From: Molossus alvarezi
Taxonomy: Eukaryota; Chordata; Mammalia; Chiroptera; Molossidae
DNA length: 64,000 bases
Direction: 5' to 3'
Assembly (NCBI GenBank): GCA_037176705.1
Contig: CM073889.1
Location: 52,817,596 to 52,881,595, forward strand
The translations under genes were made by a program, and so were the position numbers. Shown here in pieces: positions 24,755 through 34,872 of this stretch. The notes below the pieces were generated by a model. That model was not told where the DNA came from. It saw nothing but the letters and a program-made list of their open reading frames with translations, and did no database searches. The number at the start of each line of letters is the position of its first letter. Position 1 is the stretch's first letter.

Positions 24755-27700
24755 TTATATTCCGTATATAAGTGAGATCATGTGGTATTTGTCTTTTTCT
24801 GCTTGGCTTCTTTCACTTAGGATAATACTTTCCAGGTCCCTCCATGTCGTCTCAAAGGATAAGAGATCTTTCTTTCTTACCGCTGCATAGTACTCCATTG
24901 TGTATATGTACCACAGCTTTTTTATCCATTCGTCTACTGGTGGACACTTGGGCTGTTTCCAGATCTTAGCTATTGTAAATAGTGCTGCTATGAACATGGG
25001 GGTACATATATTCTTCCTGATTGGTGTTTCAGGCTTCTTAGGGTATATTCCCAGCAGTGGGATCACTGGGTCAAATGGAAGTTCAATTTTTAATTTTTTG
25101 AGGTAGCACCATATTGTTTTCCATAGCGGCTGCACCAGTCTGCATTCCCACCAGCAGTGTATTAGAGTCCCCTTTTCTCCACACCCTCGCCAACACTTGT
25201 TGTTTGATGATTTGTTGATGGCGGCCATTCTGACAGGTGTGAGGTGATACCTCATTGTTGTTTTAATTTGCATCTCTCTGATGATTAGTGATGTTGAGCA
25301 ATTCTTCATATGTCTTTTGGCCATTTGTATGTCCTGTTTGGAGAGGTGTCTATTCAGCTCCTCTGCCCATTTTTTAATTGGGTTCTTTGTCTTCCTTTTG
25401 TGGAGTTGTATGAGCACTCTATATATACTGGAAATTAACCCCTTATCTGATACATCATTGGCAATGATGTTCTCCCATACAGTGGGTTGCCTTTCCATTT
25501 TGATGATTGTTTCTTTTGCTGTGCAGAAGCTTTTTAGTTTGATGTAGTCCCATGTGTTCATTTTCTCCTTTATTTCTGTTGCCTTCGGTGATGTATCAGT
25601 GAAAATTCTGCTCCGTATGATGTCCGAAATTTTGTTGCCTACATTTTCTTCTAGAATTTTTATGGATTCACGGGTCACATTTAAGTCTTTTATCCATTTT
25701 GAGTTTATTTTTGTGTATGGTGTAAGTTGATGGTCTAGTTTCATTTTTTTGCATGTAGCTGTCCAATTTTCCCAACACCATTTATTAAAGAGGCTGTCTT
25801 TACTCCACTGTATGCTCTTGCCACCTTTGTCAAATATTAATTGAGCGTATTGCCTTGGGTCCATTTCTGGGTTTTCAGTTCTGTTCCACTGGTCTATATG
25901 CCTGTTCTTGTGCCAGTACCAGGCTGTTTTGGTTACAGTCGCTTTGTAGTATAACCTGAAATCTGGTATTGTGATCCCACCTACTTTGTTCTTCTTTTTC
26001 AAGATTGCTGTGGCTATTCGGGGTCTTTTTTGGTTCCATATGAACTTTTGAAGTATTTGTTCTAGTTCTATGAAATATGTCGTTGGTACTTTGATGGGGA
26101 TTGCATTGAATCTATAGATTGCTTTGGGTAGTATGGACATTTTAATGATGTTAATTCTTCCAATCCATGAACAGGGTATGTGCTTCCACTTTTTTATATC
26201 TTCCTCTATTTCTTTTTTCAATGACCTGTAGTTTTCTGCAAATAGGTCCTTTACTTCTTTGGTTAAGTTTATTCCTAGGTATCGTAATTTCTTTGGAGCG
26301 ATGGTAAATGGGATTGTTTTTTCAGTTTCTCTTTCTGTGAGTTCATCATTGATGTACAAGAATGCCGTCGATTTCTTGACGTTAATTTTGTATCCTGCTA
26401 CTTTGCCAAATTCATTTATTAAGTCTAATATATTTTTGATGGATTCTTTAGGGTTTTCTATGTACAATATCATGTCATCTGCAAATAATGACAGTTTCAC
26501 TTCCTCCTTTCCAATTTGGATCCCTTTTATTTTTTTTTCATGTCTGATTGCTGTGGCTAAGACTTCCAGTACAATGTTAAATAAGAGTGGCGAAAGTGGA
26601 CATCCCTGTCTTGTTCCTGTTCTTAATGGAAATGTTTTTAGTTTCTGTCCATTGAGTATGATGTTGGCTGTAGGTCTTTCATATATGGCCTTTATTATGT
26701 CGAGATATGATCCCTCTATTCCCACATTGCTGAGCGTTTTTATCAGAAATGGATGCTGGATTTTGTCGAATGCTTTTTCAGCATCTATTGATATGATCAT
26801 GTGGTTTTTATTCTTCATTTTGTTTATGTGGTGTATCACATTTATTGATTTGCGAATATTGTACCAGCCTTGCATCCCTGGAATGAATCCCACTTGGTCA
26901 TGGTGAATAATTTTTTTGATGTATTTCTGGATCCGATTTGCTAATATTTTGTTCAGGATTTTGGCGTCTATGTTCATCAGGGATATTGGCCTGTAGTTTT
27001 CTTTCTTCGTAGTGTCTTTTTCTGGTTTTGGAATTAGAATTATGCTGGCCTCATAGAATGTGTTTGGAAGTCTTCCTTCTTCTTGAATTTTTTGAAATAG
27101 TTTGAGGAGAATGGGTGTTAGTTCTTTTTGGAATGTTCGGTAAAACTCCCCCGTGAAGCCATCTGGGCCTGGGCTTTTGTTTGCTGGAAGAGTCTTGATT
27201 ACCTCTTCAATTTCCTTGGTTGTTATTGGTCTGTTCAAGTTTTCTATCTCTTCCGGGAATAGTTTTGGGAGACTGTGTGTTTCTAGAAATTTGTCCATTT
27301 CGCTTAGATTGTCGAATTTGTTGCCATATAGTTGTTCATAGTAGTTGTTAACGATCTTTTGTATTTCCGTGGTGTTGGTTGTTACTTCTCCTCTTTCATT
27401 TCTAATTTTGTGTATTTGGGTTCTCTCTCTTTGTTTCTTGGTGAGTCTAGCTAAGGGTCCATCAATCTTGTTTATCTTTTCGAAAAAACAGCTCTTTGTT
27501 TCATTGATCCTTTGAATTGTTTTTTTGGTCTCTATGTCATTTATTTCTGCTCTGATCTTTACTATTTCCTTCCTTCTACTTGCTCTGGGGTTTTCTTTTT
27601 GTTTGCTTTCTAATTCTTTAAGTTGTGAGGTTAGACAGTCAATTAGAAATTTTTCTTGTTTTTTGAGGTAGGCCTGTAGTGCTATGAACTTCCCTCTCAG

Positions 27701-28579
27701 AACTGCTTTCGCTGCATCCCATAGATTTTGTGTTGTTGTGTGTTCATTTTCATTGGTTTCCAGGAAGTTTTTAATTTCTTCCTTGATCTCCTCGGTGACC
27801 CATTCATTGTTTAATAACATGCTATTTAGCCTCCATGTGTTGAAATGTCTTTGCATGTTCTTGTTGCAATTGATTTCTAGTTTCATGCCACTGTGATCTG
27901 AGAAGATGCTTGATATGATTTCAATCTTCTTGAACTTGTAGAGATTTAGTTTGTGTCCTATCATGTGGTCTATCTTTGAGAATGTCCCATGTGAACTTGA
28001 GGAGAATGTGTATTCTGTAGTTTTGGGGTGTAATTCTCTGTAGATATCTATTAAATCCATTTGGTCTAGTGCTTCATTTAGAGTCTCTATTTCCTTGCTA
28101 ATTTTTTGCCTAGAGGATCTATCTAGTGCTGTCAACGGGGTGTTGAAGTCCCCTGCTATGATTGTATTGTTGTCGATTTCTCCTTGGAAGTCCTCCAGAA
28201 GATTTTTAATATATTTTGGTGCTCCTATATTGGGTGCATATATGTTTATCAAAGTTATATCTTCCTGTTGGATAGATCCTTTCAATATTATGTAGTGGCC
28301 GTCTTTGTCTCTAGTTATGGTCTTCATTTTGAAATCTATTTTATCAGATATGAGAATTGCTACCCCAGCTTTTTTTTGCTTTCCATTTGCTTGGAAAATT
28401 TTTTTCCATCCCTTCACTTTCAACCTATGTGAGTCTTTTGTTGAGAGGTGGGTCTCTTGCAAACAACATATAGATGAGTCATGCTTTCTTATCCAATCAG
28501 CTACTCTGTGTCTCTTTATGGGAGCATTCAATCCATTTACGTTTAAGGTGATTATTGATATGTACTTATTTATTGCCAT
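24755..28579 (-). CDS. ORF2: L1-1 ORF2p, endonuclease-reverse transcriptase
   Basis: 1274 aa, against 1275 in human. ORF2p nicks target DNA and primes reverse transcription of L1 RNA from the nick. The APE-type endonuclease (about 1-238) keeps the expected catalytic residues: Asn13, Glu42 in QETHL, Tyr114 in IYAPN, Asp144 and Asn146 in AGDFN, Asp204 in KIDH, and Asp228-His229 in SDHSG. The reverse transcriptase (about 450-770) has [19 protein letters not shown], Asp599 in [22 protein letters not shown] and the FADD box with Asp701-Asp702. A C-terminal CCHC motif is at Cys1129, Cys1133, His1141 and Cys1146. No stop or frameshift. Start ATG is in AAAATGG context. It looks catalytically complete; real activity is inference. 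Confidence 0.96.
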   Translation of the reverse strand: MAINKYISIITLNVNGLNAPIKRHRVADWIRKHDSSICCLQETHLSTKDSHRLKVKGWKKIFQANGKQKKAGVAILISDKIDFKMKTITRDKDGHYIILKGSIQQEDITLINIYAPNIGAPKYIKNLLEDFQGEIDNNTIIAGDFNTPLTALDRSSRQKISKEIETLNEALDQMDLIDIYRELHPKTTEYTFSSSSHGTFSKIDHMIGHKLNLYKFKKIEIISSIFSDHSGMKLEINCNKNMQRHFNTWRLNSMLLNNEWVTEEIKEEIKNFLETNENEHTTTQNLWDAAKAVLRGKFIALQAYLKKQEKFLIDCLTSQLKELESKQKENPRASRRKEIVKIRAEINDIETKKTIQRINETKSCFFEKINKIDGPLARLTKKQRERTQIHKIRNERGEVTTNTTEIQKIVNNYYEQLYGNKFDNLSEMDKFLETHSLPKLFPEEIENLNRPITTKEIEEVIKTLPANKSPGPDGFTGEFYRTFQKELTPILLKLFQKIQEEGRLPNTFYEASIILIPKPEKDTTKKENYRPISLMNIDAKILNKILANRIQKYIKKIIHHDQVGFIPGMQGWYNIRKSINVIHHINKMKNKNHMIISIDAEKAFDKIQHPFLIKTLSNVGIEGSYLDIIKAIYERPTANIILNGQKLKTFPLRTGTRQGCPLSPLLFNIVLEVLATAIRHEKKIKGIQIGKEEVKLSLFADDMILYIENPKESIKNILDLINEFGKVAGYKINVKKSTAFLYINDELTERETEKTIPFTIAPKKLRYLGINLTKEVKDLFAENYRSLKKEIEEDIKKWKHIPCSWIGRINIIKMSILPKAIYRFNAIPIKVPTTYFIELEQILQKFIWNQKRPRIATAILKKKNKVGGITIPDFRLYYKATVTKTAWYWHKNRHIDQWNRTENPEMDPRQYAQLIFDKGGKSIQWSKDSLFNKWCWENWTATCKKMKLDHQLTPYTKINSKWIKDLNVTRESIKILEENVGNKISDIIRSRIFTDTSPKATEIKEKMNTWDYIKLKSFCTAKETIIKMERQPTVWENIIANDVSDKGLISSIYRVLIQLHKRKTKNPIKKWAEELNRHLSKQDIQMAKRHMKNCSTSLIIREMQIKTTMRYHLTPVRMAAINKSSNNKCWRGCGEKGTLIHCWWECRLVQPLWKTIWCYLKKLKIELPFDPVIPLLGIYPKKPETPIRKNICTPMFIAALFTIAKIWKQPKCPPVDEWIKKLWYIYTMEYYAAVRKKDLLSFETTWRDLESIILSERSQAEKDKYHMISLIYGI

Positions 28580-28624
28580 TTTTGTTTAGTGTGGTTCTAT
28601 TTTTCTTCCCACTTCTCCTGCTAA
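28580..28624 (-). other. L1-1 inter-ORF spacer
   Basis: 45 nt between the ORF1 stop (TAA, 28625-28627) and the ORF2 ATG. It is purine-rich and ends AAACAAAAATGG. The human spacer is 63 nt. The equivalent in L1-2 is 42188-42232. Confidence 0.8.
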
Positions 28625-29506
28625 TTACAGCAGTCCTTTTAACATTTCTTGCAGTGCTGGTTTGGTGCTAATGTAGTCCCTTAGCTTTTTTTTGTCTGGG
28701 AAGCTCTTTATTTGATCTTCTATTTTGAATGATAGCCTTGCTGGGTAGAGTAGTCTTGGATTCAGATTCTTGTTTTTCATGACTTTGATTACTTCATGCC
28801 ATTCTCTTCTGGCCTGTAGTGTTTCTTGTGAGAAGTCAGCTGAGAGCCTTATGGGGTTCCCTTTGTAGGTAACCTGTTGCTTTTCTCTTGCTGCTTTTAG
28901 GATTCTCTCTTTGTCTTTAATTTGTGGCATTTTAATTACTATGTGTCTTGGTGTGGGCCTGTTTGGGTTCTTCTTACTTGGGACTCTCTGTGCTTCTTGA
29001 ACTTGAATGCCTTCTTCCTTCACCAAATTAGGGAAGTTTTCTCTCACTATTTTTTTGAATATATTCTCTATCCCTTGCTCCTTTTCTTCTTCTTCGGGGA
29101 CTCCTATGATGCGAATATTATTACGTTTCCAGTTGTCCCACAATTCTCTTAAGCTGTCTTCCTGTTTTTTAATAGTTTTTTCCTTTTGTTTTTCTGATTG
29201 GTTGATTTTTTCTACCCTGTCTTCTAATTCACTGATCCGGTCCTCAGCTTCCCCTACTCTGCTTTTTAAACCTTCCAATGTGTTTTTCATTTCGGATATG
29301 TCATTTTTTATCTCTTCTTGTTGGTTTTTAATTTCCATTTGGCTTATTTTCAGTGTCTCTATGTCCTTACTCATGCTGTTCAGCTTCCTCAAGATCATGG
29401 CTCTGAATTCTAGCTCTGTTAACATGCCTAATTGCTCCATATTGATCTCATCTTCGGTGGAGGTGTCTTGCTCTTTCATTTGGCTTCTGTTTCTGTGTTT
29501 CACCAT
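28625..29506 (-). CDS. ORF1: L1-1 ORF1p, RNA-binding nucleic-acid chaperone
   Basis: 293 aa. ORF1p forms coiled-coil trimers that coat L1 RNA in the cytoplasmic RNP and help target-primed reverse transcription. Seen here: a short polar N-terminus, a heptad-rich coiled coil at about 35-115 (including LKSRVGEAEDRISELEDRVE), an RRM at about 129-205 opening with NIRIIGVPE and including FPNLV and TPRHIVIK, and a C-terminal domain at about 210-290 with the hallmark ETLQARREW and YPARLSF. At 293 aa it is shorter than human ORF1p (338 aa), mostly in the N-terminus. I chose the ATG at 29506 (AAAATGG, strong context); the frame is open four codons further, but only from a GTG. No stop or frameshift is present. 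Confidence 0.95.
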   Translation of the reverse strand: MVKHRNRSQMKEQDTSTEDEINMEQLGMLTELEFRAMILRKLNSMSKDIETLKISQMEIKNQQEEIKNDISEMKNTLEGLKSRVGEAEDRISELEDRVEKINQSEKQKEKTIKKQEDSLRELWDNWKRNNIRIIGVPEEEEKEQGIENIFKKIVRENFPNLVKEEGIQVQEAQRVPSKKNPNRPTPRHIVIKMPQIKDKERILKAAREKQQVTYKGNPIRLSADFSQETLQARREWHEVIKVMKNKNLNPRLLYPARLSFKIEDQIKSFPDKKKLRDYISTKPALQEMLKGLL

Positions 29507-30301
29507 TTTGGCTATCACTGTGGGCTTTGGAGCCTGTCAAGTTCTCCCTGTGGGTGTTGGTGTTCTGCTATTTGTGGCTCCCTCTCCTGTGTTTAGATGA
29601 GCGAGGGAAGACCCACGTTGAACACCTCTGTCAAGTCTTACTTTCCTGGTTAAAGTTGCCAGTCCAGGAAAGGTACTGTTATCCTCTAGCGTTTTGCCTG
29701 GATGCTAGCAGTCTAGGTTAATTGATGAGTTTTGGGTTGTCAGTTGATTGAAAAACTCCCTCTGGTGCTCAGCCAAGGGGCTTTCACGAGGGTGGGGCAG
29801 ATGCTGGTTGTTAGTGAGCCTCAATTAGCACTTCAATGGCCCACAGGGTGGGGTTGGATCTCTGAGGGAGGGGCTGCTGCCTCTCCTCAGAGCCCTGGGA
29901 AGGAGCAATGTGGCCACCGTCCTGGGTGGCAGCTACTCAGCCAAAGCTCTGAGCGCCCTCCAAACCCCGAGTGTCCCGACACAGTTCCAGTCCAGTCTGC
30001 CCTCCCTCTGCCGGAGCCCAAGGTGAGTGGCTGTGGCTGTTTCAGACTCTGTCCCGGCTGCGCTGTGGAGCCGCCTGGGAGTGTAACCCGCGGGCGCCGC
30101 TCCCAGCTGAGGCCGCTGCTGAGCTGCCGACCGTGGGCTCCCAGCCCCCGTCTCGCGCCTTTGCAAGCCTACCGGGATGGAGTCCGTGTCCCTCATTGTA
30201 TGGTCCTCCAAGCTGCTTTTCTGTTGCTTTTTCCCGTCGATTTGTCTGTGTTATAGTTGTAATTCCAGTTTGGTTCTGGGAGACAGTCTGTGTAGCTCCG
30301 T

Positions 30302-30316
30302 TCACTCCGCCGCCAT
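30302..30316 (-). other. Four-codon upstream ORF overlapping the YY1-like site (L1-1)
   Basis: ATGGCGGCGGAGTGA encodes Met-Ala-Ala-Glu-stop within the first 30 nt of the predicted transcript. The identical uORF lies at 43910-43924 in L1-2. It may be a by-product of the YY1 site; so close to the cap it may be skipped by scanning ribosomes. Confidence 0.4.
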
Positions 30317-30319
30317 TTT
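30309..30319 (-). promoter_or_regulatory. YY1-like site at L1-1 5' end
   Basis: AAAATGGCGGC on the minus strand, about 10 nt from the element's first base. It matches the YY1 core (AANATGGCGGC). Human L1 carries a YY1 site in the same place (CAAGATGGCCG), where it sets the transcription start. Function here is inferred from motif and position. Confidence 0.7.
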
Positions 30320-30328
30320 ATTTTCTCC

Positions 30329-30341
30329 CAACCTATTTCTT
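30329..30341. repeat. Target-site duplication of L1-1, 5' side
   Basis: Second copy of CAACCTATTTCTT, running directly into GATATCTGACAG of the monomer. The implied first nick is TTTCTT/GA, a variant of the L1 endonuclease consensus TTTT/AA. Confidence 0.93.
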
Positions 30342-31001
30342 GATATCTGACAGAATCATCTCCATGATAACAAGGATTCCAAAGAGTTTCAGGCCTTTGA
30401 ATAATGGTCCTGGATTCACATGTTTCAAGAGTATTTCCCAGAAGAACCTATGAAAATACAGTGGATAATCAAAGGTGTGCATCACTGGTGTTCTTTCTCT
30501 GCAGAATTATATAATTACATTCAGCTCAAGAGCAGCATGGAAACCTCAATATGGTGTAGTGGCAATTGGACTGTTCAGTGGCTCTCTGTCCTAAAAACAG
30601 TGTTCCCATTGACTAACTTCTTCACATACTGTCTAAATATGGTGAAGAAGATTCTTGGGCTATACCCACTTCACAAAACATGGAACCAACACTGGTGTTT
30701 TGTTCTGCAGATTATGTGTTAGAACAGTTGAGGAAAGTATTGATTCAAGGTAATGTGGCAACCTAACGTTTGCCTATGCCCTTAGACATACTTCTCACCA
30801 GAGATCGTTTCTAGGAGCGTTTATACACACCAAACCGATTCCAAAAGAACTGTGTTAGAACTCTGCAGTTCAGTTGAGGAAACTCACTTCCATGAAGCCT
30901 AGAGCGTGAGGCTTCTCCAACCATAAGCTGTTTTGGTTAAGTACCTAAGAAATGTCTGTTTGTTAAGGTGTAATCACACGAAAACCTAGCAGTGCACGTT
31001 T

Positions 31002-32936
31002 CTTTCTCTTGTTCCCTACACACAATTACAAGACTTGCTGGTGCAGTCTCAGATATCCTGAATTATGGGCAAAACTCTGTGAGACCTAGGGGCAACATTC
31101 ATTGGTGGCATGTTTAAACTTGGGAAATTGAGTACCTTTGCAAGGAAAGTGTGTAGATACATGTTCTAGTAGGAAACTGATGGATTGATTGAATATTTCC
31201 ATTTTGGGTCAGGAAATGCACAGATCTTGGCAAGAGTCATGTGAAACACTTGAATATAGACACTCTCCTCGTGGTGTGGAGAGATCCAGTCTTCTCCTGG
31301 AAAGAACAACTAGGACAGGGCTCACTGATGTGTAGAATCAAAAGTTATCCCCTTTTGTGTTCTGTGTTGGTAATGGTTTCCAAGATTGCATAGTTTTCAA
31401 CAACATTTCTCAAGGCGATACTTGGAATAAGTATGGTTTTTTCTGTAGCAGTTTGTTTCGCCTAATTCTTAGTCAGACCAGTGAACCAACCTAGGGTCTA
31501 GAATGAAATAATGGAAAGATTGATAACTACTGGTGTTACACATGTGCCATTCTTGAAACAAAGCAACTGAACACATCTAAAGTGATGTAGTTTAAACATT
31601 TGATGTGTACATCCAAGGAGAAATACATGAATGTGAAGACACTGACAATACCATGGGTGTTTCACATTGCATTTCTCTGTGAGTTAGAACAAGACGAGGG
31701 TCTGGAGAAAAGGCACTTGTACAGTTGACCTGGGTATCAATTTCAATTAGCTACCCACAAATTACGCCCGGTTTGCGCGGCATAGTTTGCATTGGAGAGT
31801 TATCCAGTGTTGCATGTAAATGCAGCTGACTGCCTTCTTTCCTATACGACAAGAAAGTCAATTTGTACGAGAAGAAGAGGTAACTTTTCAACATACTACT
31901 TTTCTTCCTTGGATATGAGTTGTTTGCCTGGAAGAGTCTACAAAGCATCTCGATACCAAATACAGGCTGCGCTGCAGAAATGAAACATTTTGGTTAGAGC
32001 AGTGTTCAGGTCGTGGAAATCTATACCCTATTCAGTTCTACACACATTCTCTCCATGCGTTACCAAATGAATCAGAGTCATGCCATGGATCCACGATACA
32101 TTTCACTGTTTGTGCCGATTTCCGCATTAACATAAGGTGTAGATACCTGTTTTCTGCAGAGAATTGAATGTAAACCCTTGTCCTCAGTGTGAAATGCTGG
32201 AATTAGCCCGTGGAAATGAATGATAACTCCCGAACTTATGCTTAAAATACCCTGTGACAAATTCAACCTATTTCTTGATATCTGACAGAATCATCTCCAT
32301 GATAACAAGGATTCCAAAGAGTTTCAGGCCTTTGAATAATGGTCCTGGATACACATGTTTCAAGAGTATTTCCCAGAAGAACCTATGAAAATACAGTGGA
32401 TAATCAAAGGTGTGCATCACTGGTGTTCTTTCTCTGCAGAATTATATAATTACATTCAGTTCAAGAGCAGCATGGAAACCTCAATATGGTGTAGTGGCAA
32501 TTGGACTGTTCAGTGGCTCTCTGTCCTAAAAACAGTGTTCCCATTGACTAACTTCTTCACATACTGTCTAAATATGGTGAAGAAGATTCTTGGGCTATAC
32601 CCACTTCACGAAACATGGAACCAACACTGGTGTTCTGTTCTGCAGATTATGTGTTAGAACAGTTGAAGAAAGTATTGATTCAAGGTAATGTGGCAAGCTA
32701 ACGTTTGCCTTTGCCCTTAGACATACTTCTCACCAGAGATCGTTTCTAGGAGGGTTTATACACACCAAGCCGATTCCAAACGAACTGTGTTAGAACTCTG
32801 CAGTTCAGTTGAGGAAACTCACTTCCATGAAGCCTAGGGAGTGAGGCCTCTCCAACCATAAGCTGTTTTGTTTAAGTACCTAAGAAATGTCTGTTTGTTA
32901 AGGTGTAATCACACGAAAACCTAGCAGTGCACGTTT
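31002..32936 (+). repeat. Satellite monomer 14
   Basis: 1935 bp. Marked by GAGACCTAGGGG, TGGATTGATT, GGGCTCACTG and the one-base deletion at GACGAGGGTCTGG. All are repeated in unit 18, 13,608 bp downstream. Private CACGAAACATGG near 32607. Confidence 0.95.
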
Positions 32937-34872
32937 CTTTCTCTTGTTCCCTACACACAATTACAAGACTTGCTGGTGCAGTCTCAGATATCCTGAATTA
33001 TGGGCAAAACTCTGTGAGAGCAAGGGGCAACATTCATTGGTGGCATGTTTAAACTTGGGATATTGAGTACCTTTGCAAGGAAAGTGTGTAGATACATGTT
33101 CTAGGAGGAAACTGATGGAATGATTGAATATTTCCATTTTGGGTCAGGAAATGCACAGATCTTGGCCAGAGTCATCTGAAACACTTTAATATAGACACTC
33201 TCCTCGTGGTGTGGAGAGATCCAGTCTTCTCCTGGAAAGAACAACTAGGACAGGGCACACTGATGTGTAGAATCAAAAGTTATCCCCTTTTGTGTTCTGT
33301 GTTGGTAATGGTTTCCAAGATTGCACAGTTTTCTACAACATTTCTCAAGGCGATACTTGGAATAAGTATGGTTTCTTCTGTAGCAGTTTGTTTCGCCTAA
33401 TTCTTAGTCAGAACAGTGAACCAACCTAGGGTCTAGAATGAAATAATGGAAAGATTGATAACTACTGGTGTTACACATGTGCCATTCTTGAAACAAAGCA
33501 ACTGAACACATCTAAAGTGATGTAGTTTAAACATTTGATGTGTACATCCAAGGAGAAATACATGAATGTGAAGACACTGACAATACCATGGGTGTTTCAC
33601 ATTGCATTTCTCTGTGAGTTAGAACAAGAGGAGGGTTCTGGAGAAAAGGCACTGGTACAGTTGACCTGGGTATCAATTTCAATTAACTACCCACAAATTA
33701 TGCCCGGTTTGCGCGGCATAGTTTGCATTGGAGAGTTATCCAGTGTTGCATGTAAATGCAGCTGACTGCCTTCTTTCCTACACGACAAGAAAGTCAATTT
33801 GTACGAGAAGAAGAGGTAACTTTTCAACATACTACTTTTCTTCCTTGGATATGAGTTGTTTGCCTGGAAGAGTCTACAAAGCATCTCGATACCAAATACA
33901 GGCTGCACTGCAGAAATGAAACATTTTGGTTAGAGCAGTGTTCAGGTCGTGGAAATCTATACCCTATTCAGTTCTACACACATTCTCTCCATGCGTTACC
34001 AAATGAATCAGAGTCATGCCATGGATCCACGATACATTTCACTGTTTGTGCCGATTTCCACATTAACATAAGGTGTAGATAACTGTTTTCTGCAGAGAAT
34101 TGAATGTAAACCCTTGTCCTCAGTGTGAAATGCTGGAATTATCCCGTGGAAATGAATGATAACTCCCGAACTTATGCTTAAAATACCCTGTGACAAATTC
34201 AACCTATTTCTTGATATCTGACAGAATCATCTCCATTATAACAAGGATTCCAAAGAGTATCAGGCCTTTGAATAATGGTCCTGGATTCACATGTTTCAAG
34301 AGTATTTCCCAGAAGAACCTATGAAAGTACAGTGGATAATCAAAGGTGTGCATCACTGCTGTTCTTTCTCTGCAGAATTATATAATTACATTCAGTTCAA
34401 GAGCAGCATGGAAACCTCAATATGGTGTAGTGGCAATTGGACTGTTCAGTGGCTCTCTGTCCTAAAAACAGTGTTCCCATTGACTAACTTCTTCACATAC
34501 TGTCTAAATATGGTGAAGAAGATTCTTGGGCTATACCCACTTCACAAAACATGGAACCAACACTGGTGTTCTGTTCTGCAGATTATGTGTTAGAACAGTT
34601 GAGGAAAGTATTGATTCAAGGTAATGTGGCAACCTAACGTTTGCCTATGCCCTTAGACATACTTCTCACCAGAGATCGTTTCTAGGAGCGTTTATACACA
34701 CCAAACCGATTCCAAACGAACTGTGTTAAAACTCTGCAGTTCAGTTGAGGAAACTCACTTCCATGAAGCCTAGAGAGTGAGGCTTCTCCAACCATAAGCT
34801 GTTTTGGTTAAGTACCTAAGAAATGTCTGTTTGTTAAGGTGTAATCACACGAAAACCTAGCAGTGCACGTTT
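32937..34872 (+). repeat. Satellite monomer 15
   Basis: 1936 bp. Private variants include GAGCAAGGGG, GGGATATTGAG, CTAGGAGGAAAC, ACTTTAATATAG and GATAACTG. Divergence from its 13,608-bp partner (unit 19) rises sharply here. Confidence 0.95.

Larger units (their letters stand above)
24474..30328 (-). mobile_element. L1-1: full-length LINE-1 with both ORFs intact
   Basis: Non-LTR retrotransposon of about 5,855 bp on the minus strand. In element order: 5'UTR 30328-29507, ORF1 29506-28625, 45-nt spacer, ORF2 28579-24755, then a 3'UTR and A-rich tail to 24474. A 13-bp target-site duplication flanks it, and the satellite monomer continues in register on both sides. The uninterrupted ORFs and complete catalytic residues suggest a young and possibly competent element; activity is inference. 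The 5' end is defined by the target duplication, with one base of ambiguity (a shared C). Its downstream copy is L1-2. Confidence 0.97.
29507..30328 (-). promoter_or_regulatory. L1-1 5'UTR / internal promoter
   Basis: 822-nt leader, GC- and CpG-rich in its first 300 nt (about 30030-30320), as expected for an RNA polymerase II internal promoter. It starts GGGAGAAAATAAAATGGCGG, placing a YY1-like site at the very 5' end. No tandem monomers of the mouse L1 kind are visible. ORFs on the opposite strand are open for up to about 170 codons, but only from non-ATG starts, so I do not call them genes. Confidence 0.8.
23203..31001 (+). repeat. Satellite monomer 13, split by L1-1
   Basis: About 1931 bp once L1-1 and one target-site copy are removed. 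Lacks TCAG near 23672, unlike its type-B neighbours, and has AAAGTTGTAG near 23348 and a private TTTTCTGTGAG near 23869. The L1 entered at about monomer position 1270. Confidence 0.95.
22700..33000 (+). repeat. Duplicated L1-bearing satellite block, copy 1
   Basis: This approximately 10.3-kb block recurs at 36.3-46.6 kb with a constant 13,608-bp offset (13,604 left of the TCAG indel). It holds the end of unit 12, unit 13 with L1-1, and unit 14. Left of about 22.7 kb and right of about 33.0 kb the partners diverge noticeably more, so I set the edges there; both are approximate because neighbouring monomers resemble one another. Confidence 0.85.

Noticed and set aside
26259..26906. 215-codon plus-strand frame opposite L1-1 ORF2
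   Set aside because: It is antisense to the conserved RT domain; its hydrophobic look comes from reading a purine-rich coding strand backwards.
29732..30256. 174-codon antisense frame in the L1 5'UTR, resembling the idea of primate ORF0
   Set aside because: It starts with TTG, not ATG, has no similarity to ORF0, and long frames are expected in GC-rich DNA. Another 160-codon frame overlaps it.
30042..30305. Sense-strand 87-codon frame in the 5'UTR as a longer N-terminal ORF
   Set aside because: It opens only from a GTG and lies far upstream of ORF1 in a different context. No known L1 protein maps there.
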